Below are positions 1 to 11,492 of a stretch of 64,000 nt of DNA, piece by piece; the first letter of the stretch is position 1, and each line of letters starts with the position of its first letter. Made by a program: the position numbers and the translations under genes. Source of the DNA: Dichotomocladium elegans (taxonomy: Eukaryota > Mucoromycota > Mucoromycetes > Mucorales > Lichtheimiaceae); assembly GCA_025716815.1 (NCBI GenBank), contig JAIXMN010000019.1, positions 62,001 through 126,000 on the forward strand. The letters run 5' to 3'. A model generated the notes under the pieces. The model was not told where the DNA came from and made no database searches. It saw only the letters and a program-made list of their open reading frames with translations.

Positions 1-3000
1 CAAGTGCGGTGATCCAGGTCGCCAACGCGTGGTGCCACTTTGAGGATGTTCTGCTGCACAGAAAGAAGAAAGTCATACTGGTCCTGGGCCAGGGACGTAA
101 TTACTCCAATGGCGCCGCTTGCGGTTGCATAAACGAATTGTGTATCTATTATCTTGCGTTTGTCATCAATATTTCTGGCCCGTTCAACCAGCGCGCCTAT
201 TTTCTACCATGAGCACGATTTTTCACATTGAAGCCAGTTTCCACTTGCCTTGCTTGATACAGTTGATCTGATCGCCTAGATGGAACTCGCCTACTAGTTC
301 CAACTGCTTGGAATCTACATTATCCCCTGTCCGCCGTCTCATCGTGAACAGATTGTAGCACACCTCCGCACCGAGATAAATGTTGTCTTCGAGGATCTTA
401 ACAGTATGCATATATTCAGGATTATAATCGCGCGCCACTCTCTGGAATGTCACGTCGCCACCATTGTCTGCTTTGATGAGGGACATAGATTGCACCATGT
501 CCCCTACGAGAATCATATCATTTTTGGTATCAATGCTGAGAGCAATGGCGTTGCCATGGTGTTTTGGAACCAGTTGAAGACGCTTTCCTGGATCGTCATC
601 AATTTTTATCTTGTCCAGATAGTAAAGCTATATCGAGATCATGTATGATGAGTTGATCGAAGGTTCATAGCGTAAAGGCTTACATGGCCACCGATAGACA
701 TAACCACAGAATTAAAGAACGGCTTCATGCTGTATACAACATTAGGAGTGGGCACAGCATCAATTAGTTTGTAAATTGAATTGGATAGCACTTGGAATGC
801 CAGCACGCGGCCAGTCAATTGATCCTTATCATTCGGATCGGTGATTGCTGTTCCAATGAAAACAAGTTCTGACTCGAGTTCAGGAATGTAGGCGGTAGTC
901 ATGCTCTCCACTACTTCGTTCTCCAGGAGATTGTGCGTCTTCATATCTGTGTATATATTGCTTAAGTACAATTCCTATAATACTGTTGCTAGGACGTATA
1001 CCTTGAAGTGTCCGTGCATCAAATATGCGTATCCATCCAGTGAATTTTTCAAATCCGTCGTCAGGATTGCGCTGGACATTCGATGTCCCAACCACTAGAG
1101 TTTTTGAACTTTCATGATATACAATCCGACGACCCATCTGATTGCCAAGAGAGATTTTTGTGAAATTCAGTTTACGGATCGGATTGATATAGCCGAAAAT
1201 GAGCGCTCTGTCTGTGCTCACTACGACACCATTATGAACTGTACTATTGAATCGATTACATGAGCGCAGTTCCTTCACATAAAAACTGGTAAATAAGTAC
1301 TCAAAATCTCGTTCTTGTCCATCAAATGATTTACCTTGGCGTTCACTGCAGAAAAGTTCAGTTGTTTGGCTTCGCTAGTGATAATTGTAGGCCGATCAGA
1401 CGCTGCGAATATACAACGGGCGCCGTTATGGATGAGCGTATGCAACGATGCTGTCTGCGTTCCAAGTGTGATCTCCTTCCTGTTATGAAGCGATCCGCTA
1501 TTTATTTGATAATAGACAATCTGTCCATCACCTAATTCGTTTTTGAAAAATTAAAATCGATATTTTATACGATTTTGACAAGAATTTACCAAGCGTTAAA
1601 AATAGATAATCGACATTCTCCAATTTCGAAAGCAACGCAGTGTGTGGAATTCGGCCATCGGCGAGGGTATCTTTACTCGTGACCATCAGACTTGGCAGGT
1701 TTAATAAATGTACAGTTTCGCCTCCCCAGAATCCTACAGCAAGGAATTCAGATTGTTTCTGCTCATTAAGAGGAGAAATGTCTAGACAGGAAATTTCATG
1801 GTCGAAATGCTTTGATCTAATTTTTCACTTTATTAATTGTACGTTATAACACTGTTATCGACTGCATCGATCAATCAACTTACCCTTTATGGACAAGGCG
1901 TCCATGCATGACCTCAAGATAGTGTACAACACCTAACCCTGATGAGATAGCAATTTGGGCATCATGTACTGTTGCCACTGTGATGACTTCGTTTGGCTTC
2001 CATTCATCCAGCTTGGCACCATCTGATTTACCCATAACAAGATGGATGCCCGATGGTGTGATTTGAACAACAGACCCGTCACTAGTAGATTCTATTGCCA
2101 GCGTTGTTTCTCTAAGTTCAAGAGCGCCAAATTCTGACATTTCCTCGATCACGTCTGTGCCTGCCCTGACATGAAAGACGCGTGTGTTGAAAACTGTTGC
2201 AACGACTAGGGCATTATCTAGTCTATCATCGCCTTTTCCAATTAGGATATAAACCGACTAACTTTTTCGAAGACATACCCATTTGTCGAGTCTCTCAGAG
2301 TGAATACCTTTTTGACCCACTTTATCGGTAGCTCCACTTCCTGAACAAAGTCTACACCGCCTTGAACGATGCGTAATGAGCCGTTGTTATCTGCCCCTGA
2401 GCAGCACACCATAGTTTGCTATGATGGATGAGCAACGAGAGTGGACTTCTGACAACTTAATCTCCACTTACCCGACCATGCTTATCCAGATCATATAGAC
2501 AGAAATCTGTAACTGGCGCGAGACTCGGAATCTCATCCACTATGGACATTGCTAGATTCGGCCCAAGCTTTATCAAGGAAGAATCGCCCTGAGCTGAAGA
2601 GCAAAAGATGAGTCGGTCGGTGAGCTGGACTATAGATGTAGGTCTTGAGACCTATCATAAACAAAGCCATTAGCTATCACCGCAAAATCACCGCACCCTC
2701 CTTTTGGTTCCGTACAGATCCTAGAATGTTCATGCTTAAGCTTTGAACTGAGTTTCCATTATTGCCCATGTTCAAACTGAGAAGATATAGGTTCCCAGCA
2801 AAGTCCCCAAGTAAGCATCGCTTGCCGTCAGACCCTATAAACTCATGTCTTTTATACAGAGATATTAGACCAAGTCTTGATCACAATATCTAGCTCATTT
2901 CATTCTCTCTTTTCCATAAATACATACGCGGTCATCACAGTAAAATTGATGCTTGTTGTTCGTGATCCTCCTTTCAAGTCGTAATAGGTTATGATACGAT

Positions 3001-4000
3001 CGCTAATCGCCAAGATGCCACCGTGAGCGCCAGGCACAGCAACAAGCATGTGGTCGCTACTTCTTGCAGTAACCTGGAAAGATGCCGAATCCTTTTGGAA
3101 GATGTCCTTGCCTTTGATATTCAGCGTATATGTCTTGATATAACGAGTTTCTTTCTCGTCAGCGTACAAAATCGCAATTGTCGGTTGTTCATGGTTATAT
3201 AGTGCTGTCATGGACAGGATCAAAAGCTCGTTGATCCTAATGTGTGGAGATGAGCCTGCCTAGCTCCCCTTCCTTTTTGGCACTAGTGCCAGAAGATTAT
3301 ATTCCTTACTTGATATAAAATGGATCAAAGCTTTGTCCTGCAGGAGCCATTTTTCCTTTGCCTTTGCTGCTGCTACTTCTGCTACCCAAGCTGCTAGACA
3401 GGGAAGGTAGTGCTGGATACACATGTAAAAGAGCTGTATAGGAGCTGGAGACGATGACCTCACGGTTTCTGCCCGCAACAGCGATAAAAAGGTTGTCCGC
3501 TTGGCGAGCTGAAGGAGCAATGGGACTCCCGCTATTCTCAGTGATAATAGCGTTTGTGGCAGCATTATAACTGAGCGTACAGTACTGGCCTTGATCTGTC
3601 AATATAAAAAGAGAACAGGTTGCGCGATCCTAGAGGCGATAAGATGTATGCAGCCTGTAAATGAGAGAAAGTCGTCAACAGTACGTCGTCGCTATTTACA
3701 TACCGGCAGTTGACACACGTCAACTGCTTCAATCCGTCCATACAAATCGAAATTGTAGGTAAGAACAAGAGAATCGCCTGCCACCTTATAGATTTCAATG
3801 CATGTCTCTTTGCTGCATTTTTATGCGTTAGCGGACAGGTTAGTCATTTTGTTAAGGTGAGTGCAGAGACACATGTCAATCGCCGGTTGAACGTGCCTCA
3901 CAACGAGATCATCTCGTTCCGGATCGATGAAATTGGCTTTGATTGCTTTTTGGATCGCAGTTGCAGGTTGTGCTGTAGCTATATAGTTATAAATGCTCAT
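1..4000 (-). CDS. DDB1: DNA damage-binding protein 1 (partial, C-terminus off the left edge)
   Basis: This gene encodes the three-beta-propeller adaptor of CUL4-RING ubiquitin ligases, which recruits DCAF substrate receptors for nucleotide-excision repair and replication control in the nucleus. The start at 4000 gives MSIYNYIATAQ, matching the family N-terminus (MSYNYVVTAQ). After a short intron the frame continues through a segment like ..LEIYVV... Further exons keep the family order: GRIxAVDVCQLP, an RxGGILAI-type propeller segment, the AYIPELESELVFIGTAI stretch (about 870), MILVGDMVQSM (about 500), ARDYNPEYMHTVKILEDN, GAEVCYNLF, and VGEFHLGDQIN (about 260). The last exon at the window edge reads ASGAIGVITSLAQDQYDFL then VGDLDHRT, so roughly the last 90-100 residues (part of propeller C and the C-terminal helices) lie outside. 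Around ten short introns interrupt it. Family identity is firm; internal exon borders were not all resolved. Confidence 0.93.
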
Positions 4001-4431
4001 GAAACTTTTTTTTAAAAAAGAGAAAGAAATTGATGCTTTTTTTGGCAGCACGCGCCTTTCTGTGCCATGCATCGCGCTTCCATCCTCTCGGATTACATTA
4101 TTCCCGACTACCGCTATCTGTAGTTGACAGAAATCTTCTCCACGTTCATACCCTCAAATGATGAACGCATTCGCTGCGAAAAATACAGTGACCATGTCGC
4201 TGATGGCATGATAATTGGATAATCACATTTTCTTTGACAAATGATCTGCGCTAAAGCCAATTTCTGTAGATAATATAACGTGAAAAGAGCGAGCAAAACA
4301 AGGCTGTATCAATTAAGCGATATGTGTATTGACGCCGAAATTAGAGAATGCGAATATGGAATATTTGGGAGAATTGAATGCAGAGGTTGAAACACGTGTG
4401 TAACAGGGAGGGCGTATTCATCTACAAGGAA
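4001..4431. other. Intergenic: DDB1 5' flank and carrier 3' flank
   Basis: This 431-bp stretch lies upstream of DDB1 and downstream of the carrier gene, both on the minus strand. It contains an AT-rich tract next to the DDB1 start and no open frame with recognisable content. It presumably holds the DDB1 promoter and the carrier's 3' UTR. Confidence 0.5.
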
Positions 4432-5803
4432 TCATGCAGTGAGGTTGACGCCAAGCCCAGATCTATTTGACCTTTTTAACTTCGTCATCGTATCCTTCGA
4501 GAATTCGAAGACCAAGAAGTATGCAGCGCTGGAGGGGGCTGCCTTGAGAAGTCCCGGCGTAAGGCCTTTATAGAGAGCCCGAGTACCCTCTGTTCTGGCA
4601 ATAGTTATTAGACACGAGAGCGTAGAGGTTTTGTTGGAGTAACGAGGAATAGATGAGATGATATATTTGTTGCGATGTGGCCCTTGTACTTGAAGACGTT
4701 TCCGCACGACATCGAGAGGGAAGACGCCTGCTTTGCTAAGCGCGCCGGCCATGGATCCGGCAATAGTAGCATGCGTCAACTTTCGATCTGGATCGAGTAT
4801 GCCATTCTCCTAGAGATATGTAAACGCCTGTTAATGAAGCATAAAATAGCAAAAGAGAGATCGATCTACATACACGCAACATGGCAAATGTGCTACAAAA
4901 TGCATCGTAGCTGAGGAACATGATACCCATGTACGGCATAATTTGTGTAATGGAGGGTATAAGTCCGCGATAGAAGCCGCACATCCCTTCCATGCGATAG
5001 ATGTCAGCAATTGCGTGACCAACGGTCGTATAGATCTAGAACATTCCACACGTCATCAATCCAATCCTCACTTTCTTTTGTTATACCGTTTTTTGTTACC
5101 TTTTTCTGCCCTTGAATGGCAAATCGCGTCCGAAGCAGATCAAATGGGTAAGTAACTGCAGTGGCAAAGCTCCCTGCAAGCATACCGCACACGAAAGCTC
5201 GCGGGGACGAAGCCAACTAAAAATTTATATATTTGTAGTGGCTGTGAATCAGTCGAACTCAATGTGGACACAGGCTGAGCACGCTTTGGAAAGTTAACAT
5301 ACTTTGCTCTCAAAGAATACATCGAAATGATGGTAGGCAAACAGTTGGGAAATGCCATAGCTAACATAGAGGTATTCGGCCGACATGTTCCCTTTAAAGA
5401 ACCCCTGAAAAAAATGATTCAGCCTTTTCTTATCCAGCTATGGTTGAAGCTCATACCCTGATTCCTTCCTCAGACGCTATGACTCGGAAAGCATGCGTGA
5501 GTCCTTTATATTTGTTCGAGCTATTTCTGACGGCAATTGCTTCGCGATCATAATTGATGCGAAAGGGATTGTCAATGGCTGAATGTGATTTCTGAAACGG
5601 TTGCAGTTCCGCTTGGATTTGAAGTCGGATCTTTACGACGTCCAGAGGTGAGATGACAAATCTACCGATGGCAGAGTGTGAGTTCGATTATTGGAAGGTA
5701 TGAGAAAAAGAGAGAGATATTACCTTGCAGCCATACCAGCTAGGCCACCACATGCTGCTGTCTCTGTGGGTGAGAGATCTGAGGAAGCGATGTGCGAAGG
5801 CAT
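4432..5803 (-). CDS. TPC1: Mitochondrial thiamine pyrophosphate carrier-like protein (SLC25 family)
   Basis: This is a six-helix inner mitochondrial membrane carrier, likely importing thiamine pyrophosphate. The start at 5803 gives [20 protein letters not shown]; upstream in the same frame there is a stop before any further ATG. Three carrier signatures are visible: [16 protein letters not shown] (repeat 1), [16 protein letters not shown] (repeat 2, about 5150) and [16 protein letters not shown] (repeat 3, about 4720), each the Px[DE]xx[KR]x[KR] motif. Repeat 3 is followed by [24 protein letters not shown], close to human SLC25A19. The second repeat motif ([11 protein letters not shown]) is typical of TPC carriers rather than CoA or ADP/ATP carriers. 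At least five introns separate the repeats. It is divergently arranged with the SMN gene (397 bp between starts). Substrate is inferred from family resemblance. Confidence 0.85.
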
Positions 5804-6200
5804 AAAGGTATTTGCGGGAGCTTTCGGAAAAGATTTGGTGAATTTATGGGAAGCAACAAAGGAGAAATACGGAATTGGTTCCGTACGATGCTTTAACTTG
5901 TTGGGCGCTAGGCTATTCCCTTTTGCTTTGTTGGGTGCAACTGTTTATCTGCATAAGCAACCAGCTTTCTCTCTCGTAGTGTTTCAACAAATGCCGCACT
6001 GAATTCATCTATCGATTTCGGGAGAAGCGCCTATCGTTTTCCCGTAGAATTATCTGAGGAGAAAGCTCCCTCTTGAACGTTTAGAAGAGTGCTATCATCA
6101 AACAACACATTATAGAAATGTCTTCCAAAGAAAGAGAAGGAAATCATTTGCGAGGAACCTGTGGCGCTGTATTTTTCTTCTCCCCGCAGCTGATGTTTTA
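5804..6200. promoter_or_regulatory. Divergent intergenic region between TPC1 and SMN
   Basis: This 397-bp segment separates the divergent start codons of the carrier gene and the SMN-like gene, so it probably serves as a bidirectional promoter. I see no clear TATA box or other named motif. Open frames across it look like chance. Confidence 0.4.
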
Positions 6201-7068
6201 ATGGTAAATACAAATACGCAAGAACAAGAATGGATCCCCCAAATTGGAGATGTCATTTACACCGTCGGATCGAACAATGTGAGTTTTAAAGAATAACGGT
6301 GCTATCTATAAACTCAATACCGAGCATCGCGAAAGCATCAAGAAGTGTGGGATGATACCGAGTTGATCGAGCACTGGGATTCTGCCATGGAAGAGTATCG
6401 GGTAGGTGAACCTAATCTCATGACATGCGAGGCCAAACTAGCAATAATAGCAGATAATATATACATAATATGTCTATGTCTGTATAGCGTCATCACAGCA
6501 AACTGGACGATGAATACCCCTTTGCAACAAAGCTGCCGACGATACCTTCAGCGGAAACGTATATTGATAATTTGGCACCTTGTTTCGAGTTAATTACTGA
6601 AAACCCCTCTCCAATGGTTTATAGAGGCAACAGCAGAAGTAAACCTATAAAGAATAGGCGGAGGACACATCAATGCGATAGCACATCCCAACAACAGCCG
6701 CCACCAAAACCACAGTCAAAGTTACCGCTCGCTCCTCCTCCTCCTCCGCCACCCCTTCCTCCGCATTTTGTCTCAACCCACTTTCAATCCTACCCTCAGC
6801 AGCAACAACAGCAGCAGCAGCACCTGCCACAAGGTCTTGGGCCGCCGGGAGGTATATTCCATACGATATTGATGCCGAGCTGATGCTGATTATTAATGTT
6901 TCATCAGATATTGCAAACGTCATTATGGCATGGTACTATTGTGGATACTACATGGGATATTATCAGGTTCGTTTACTATACGGGGTGGGATGGAGGCGCG
7001 AGTCGATAGTGTTATTAATGCCATAGCGTGCTTTTATAGGGCACCAGAAGAGAAGAATAATACAGTAA
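6201..7068 (+). CDS. Survival motor neuron (SMN)-like protein without a Tudor domain
   Basis: SMN oligomers, bound to Gemin2, assemble Sm rings on spliceosomal snRNAs. Five exons (6201-6278, 6336-6401, 6488-6851, 6908-6966, 7027-7068) sum to 609 nt and encode about 202 residues. The Gemin2-binding helix is at residues 27-48 (HQEVWDDTELIEHWDSAMEE), matching human IWDDTALIKAYDKA. It is followed by a polar linker, a basic patch (KNRRRTHQ), a proline-rich run (PLAPPPPPPPLPP) and a poly-Gln run. The C-terminal YG box is IANVIMAWYYCGYYMGYYQ, the oligomerisation motif. No Tudor fold sequence lies between helix and proline stretch, so the protein resembles the short fission-yeast Smn1. A 14-residue basic tail follows the YG box. 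Splice borders were chosen to keep phase and the two conserved ends. Confidence 0.85.
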
Positions 7069-7881
7069 TAGTAATGATATTAAACCGTATGTTCTGCATG
7101 GTGCAACTGAAGCAACCTTCCATTTACATGCTCAAGAAAACCTGACACATGCGCACATACACCCATTGATCAACTGTGAATTACATCGTTTGGGACCTCA
7201 ACAAAACTCGCGCTGTGCAGGCTTAGCACATGAGAAAAGAGTGAGATATATCAAAACGTCGATCCCAAGCTCAGGGCTTCAGCTTTTCAAAAGTTAGATT
7301 GGACCAGCGCAGGTTGCGCATGCGCATGTGTAAAAAGTTTAGGGTGTGCGATGCATAAAGAGTCACTCTTCAGCAGGATTATGTGTGACAAAAATTATTA
7401 GAGGAACCACTTTTTGGGCAGAGCAAAACCAGCCGGAAAGTCCTTTTCATATGTTTCAGCAAGAATTATATACCACTCATGCCGCATGCAGGGAAGGGGT
7501 TCCGGATTAGCTCGCCAAAGAACTCACATAAGGTAGACAATGAGCTTGGATGAAATACTTTATATTTTGGATTATAAAATTGGCAGAGCAAGAAATTGAG
7601 ACATGGAGAAGAGAGGAGGGTGCTAAAGAAAGACGCGTGTCAGACTCCAGGATATACTGTATACAGGCAGTGATGAGTGTCACAGATACGAAGAGCACAA
7701 CTTTCCAAACAACGTTAATAGTGTGGTGCAAAATCTCTTTTGGATTTAGAAAAAGGAAGGTGGAGCCCCATTTGTGTTATGATTTTCTCGGGATATCAAC
7801 AAAGCCATTGTACATTATTTAGCGGCAAAACACTCGGTCTGATGAGGAATATTAATTTGTCTTTCCTTCCTCTTGCTATCG
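7069..7881. other. Intergenic, no gene seen
   Basis: These 813 bp lie between the SMN-like gene and the 7TM gene. Short open frames exist on both strands (for example 7507-7731 minus), but none has recognisable content or a partner exon. It likely holds the SMN 3' UTR and the 7TM promoter. Confidence 0.4.
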
Positions 7882-9675
7882 ATGCGAAATCCAGAGGGCG
7901 TTCAATCCACATTCTGGAGGATATGTGATGGCCAAGGAAGCTGTCATTGTGATTGGCGACTTACTCTAGAGGATTGCGCAGAAGATATACCCATGCGAAC
8001 AATGTATATTATCAACGCCTTCGGCTCAGCCGTGGTATCGCTGATTGGTATGTGCATTCTTCAGGATCCAAATCAAGCCCCCGTCGGTTCATATACTCAT
8101 CCTTGAATCGACTGTAATAGGTGTAATCCTCCTTTTTTATCGTACTCACTATCGTGAACAACCGATTTTCATCACTCAAACGTCGACAGGCTTCATCCGA
8201 CCAAAACCTATTGAGGCAATGCTATTCATGGCCATCATTTACAACATACGCAAGTAAACACAGCTTCTTCTGAACGGATTTCATCTAACGGATGCCGTCC
8301 TATCTCTATTTCGGCGTGAAATCGAACAGTTCGGATAGTGCAGTCCATCATCATTGTTACCGATGCAGCTGCCAATGTCATATTTCGTTCATGTAAATTA
8401 TGTTAGAAAGCAAAAAGAAAGAGGGAAAAGCTAACGTTGTATTCTCAGTCATGTATGAATTCCCATGGCAATTCGGACTCGGTGCTTTTGCTTGCTATGT
8501 ATTTGGTGTCGCACACGCTGTTGCAAATGCAAGTAGAATTCATACCGGGCTAGAGGAGAAGGAAGTAAATAGAATAGAAAAATAAACTAATCAGTGTTTG
8601 ATCCACTAGGGCAGTAGAGCGACATTTACTGCCTGGTTCAGCTCGCCTATCCGAATAGACATCATCAGTACTGTTTTTATCAGCCTCCCTTTCGTCACAA
8701 ATAATGTCTGTTCCATCGCCGAGGGTATATATGCTCAACGAGGGGACGATTCATTAGCTGCTAAGTTCACAAAAGCACACTACTACCTATGGACCATTTA
8801 TTGCGGATCCCTCGGATGCATGATTCTGGTCGCTGGAATTAAACTATTACGACTCCTGAAACACCATCTCACCGTACAGCGAGCGCTTCGGTCGAATATT
8901 GGAAAGATTAAGGCAGGCATGCTAAAGGTATAGGCTGATGCTCAGCGGGATGGAAGGCTAATGTCCAAAATGAAAATCTTAATCGAGGATATGTATACAT
9001 ATATATGTATCCCAAAACCTTATCTGCTTCATAGGTCAAGATCATCATGATAGTAGGATGTGTGTGTCTGTGGATTTTTGCGCTTATAGTGTGTCTATAT
9101 GGTGCACGCCGTGACTTGATTGTTCGCAACACCGCGTATAATCTGGTTATTTCGACAATATGGACATACAATGGTCTTTTGGCGACGATCCTCGTCGAAT
9201 TAGCGCTCATTATAAAGTAAGTATCAACTTCTCGTACCCATTTTCCTATATTCTCGCTTCACATTGCATATCTATAAAAAGCCCGCGTATGACAGCATCT
9301 CTTGGTGTATCCAGCGAAGGCACGAATGGCTCTCAATCTGACCAGCCGAATCCTAACGGTGCATTGACAACAATGAGTTCCGGTCAAAACATGGTCTCCT
9401 TCAATCCGGTTACCAGTGGTCGTAATTATGATCAACATGCTTTAAGCAACAGTTCCCATAGTAATAATAACGATGGGCTGCCACGATATTCAGTGGGCAG
9501 TGGTGATGTCTCGATGGAAATGATCAAGTCAATTCATAGCAGCAAAAGCATCGAAGTGGATGATGTTCCACCACTCGATATCCTGCAGATCGAACGCGAT
9601 AAAATGAACTACAATGCTACTACCGGCCAGATGCGCGTTCCCCCTCGACATAATGTGTTGATGCCCACCACGTAG
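7882..9675 (+). CDS. Orphan seven-transmembrane receptor-like protein
   Basis: Not assigned to a named family. Seven exons (7882-8047, 8121-8249, 8330-8392, 8449-8528, 8610-8927, 9035-9216, 9282-9675) sum to 1332 nt, giving 443 residues in one frame. The N-terminal ~45 residues are Cys-rich (CDGQGSCHCDW, EDCAED) with no signal peptide. Seven hydrophobic segments follow: MYIINAFGSAVVSLIGVILL, PIEAMLFMAIIYNILRIV, WQFGLGAFACYVFGVAHAV, IDIISTVFISLPFV, YYLWTIYCGSLGCMILVAGI, KIIMIVGCVCLWIFALIVCL and NLVISTIWTYNGLLATILVE. The loop between helices 5 and 6 is basic (KHHLTVQRALRSNIGKIKAG) and a ~130-residue Ser/Asn-rich hydrophilic tail ends the protein. This layout suggests a G-protein-coupled receptor-like sensor, as inference. 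Introns at 8250-8329 and 8529-8609 need GC donors (GCAAGT). Confidence 0.7.
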
Positions 9676-11492
9676 CGGAGTGGGCTTACCTACGACAGCA
9701 CATGCTTCCATCAACTGTCCCAACAGATTATTTGTTTGTAAACCACGGATTATCCTCGTGGCATGGAAAGGTTCATCCCTCTTTTTGTTTTATTTTTTTA
9801 GTTGTATCAAGAATACTAGACATATGCTTCACCGTTTTGACTTCGTACGACCTCTCTGTTTTAACAGATTTTTGGCTTGATGTGCAAGCAAAATGCTACA
9901 GACAGCCATGGTGTGATCTCTTTTTTATTATTCTCGCTCTCTCATCCTACCCAAGTTAGAGACGCAGAATGGCAGAAATAGACGTCTCATACACTGAAAA
10001 GGATGTCGTGCAAAGATGTTTGCAGATCCATTATAAAAGATACAGCAGCATTTGGTACCTGTCGACCTTTTCTTTCTAAACACAAACAATACTCCGAAAT
10101 GATCGATCATTTATTTACATATGTGCCATGGGCATGTTGTAGATAAGCTTGGGCACCCTGGGCCAATGCAGTACATCGCTGGTGAAGAATTGCACTCTCT
10201 TCAATTAGATTTTTAACACAAAATAGCTGCGTAGTCTATCCTACGACATTTACTATAAGCTCGTCGCAACGCATCAACCGCAAGAAAGAATGCATACATT
10301 CCAAGTGGGTATGTATGGCGCTATTACACAATGCACACTAATTAATGCTAGCTAGGTTCTTCAAGCTGACGTATAAGAAGCTTTCGAGAGCTTTATCTAC
10401 AGCCAAATATCTAATAATGCGTACATGTTCTTTCAACACAGCAAAAGCGCATTGCACCATGAAAACAACATTGACAGCCTTTTACGAAATATGGAATTGA
10501 GGTCATTCACCCATGTTAAATAAAAAGCATGGATGCATTATTTTAGAATGCACGAATGAGGATCCATCCGCTATATACGTATGAAATTGCACTTACCCGT
10601 TTGCTGTTATACTCATAAATGGCGCAATTGCGCCTCTTTTGAGAGTACGAAAGGATCTCATGGAGTACCTGCGGATAGTGGTACGCTATATTAGCATGAT
10701 CAAGAATGAATAATGGTTTCACATGATGGAAAATGCGATCTATTATATTTCTTTGAACATAAATTCCCATAGTGCGCTTTTGTATCTAGCATATCTGATT
10801 GACTGCAAGATAGATAGGCTTTTCTGAACGCGTGGAAGCTCTAAGCTTCCTTTAAAAAACCCGCATACTCCTATTCCTGGATACATAATCGGTCAAATTC
10901 TCAGGAGTTTGAAGCTTTTCATCGCGTAACTGCACTGATATTGTAAACGATCCCATCAGTCGTAACAGTGGAGCGCTAAAGACATTGCTAGATTACATCT
11001 CTGGGATGAATAATAGCACGGATGTCTTTGCTTGGTTTTGCTTTAGAATGAAATAGTACGTGTAGGTTGCGATATTCCTCTCAATATGCAATTGTGCCAG
11101 ATTCTAGTGTATTAGTTTCGATAAAGTTCCATAAGAGGCGATAGATTCACCGTGTAATCAACAGTGCGAGCTGTCGTTGATATGATACGAATAATTACGA
11201 AGATTGTAAACTTGCGCATCCTCTTCAGTACGTCACATACAGACCAACATACGAAGTATGATCATTCAAATTCATACCACTGCCAGCTCTTTGCAGCATT
11301 AATAAGCAATGGAGACGTACATATTAGTGTATTAGGCTATGTGCAATGTAAACCTTTATGTGAAAATATTTCGCAGAGCCAACCGTTTATTTTCAAGCCA
11401 TTTTTAATTGGAACCAAATTCAGGTTTGAGTATCCTTTTACGCCCTTCTATAAACTCAGTAGCAATTCTGCCATTGATCACACGCGCAAACA
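9676..11492. other. Intergenic, 1.8 kb, no gene seen
   Basis: AT-rich DNA between the 7TM gene and CTNNBL1. Open frames at 10543-10770 (minus) and 11164-11496 (plus) have no recognisable motif, and the latter overlaps the CTNNBL1 start by coincidence of ATGA. I looked for tRNA-like cloverleafs and found none convincing. Confidence 0.4.
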
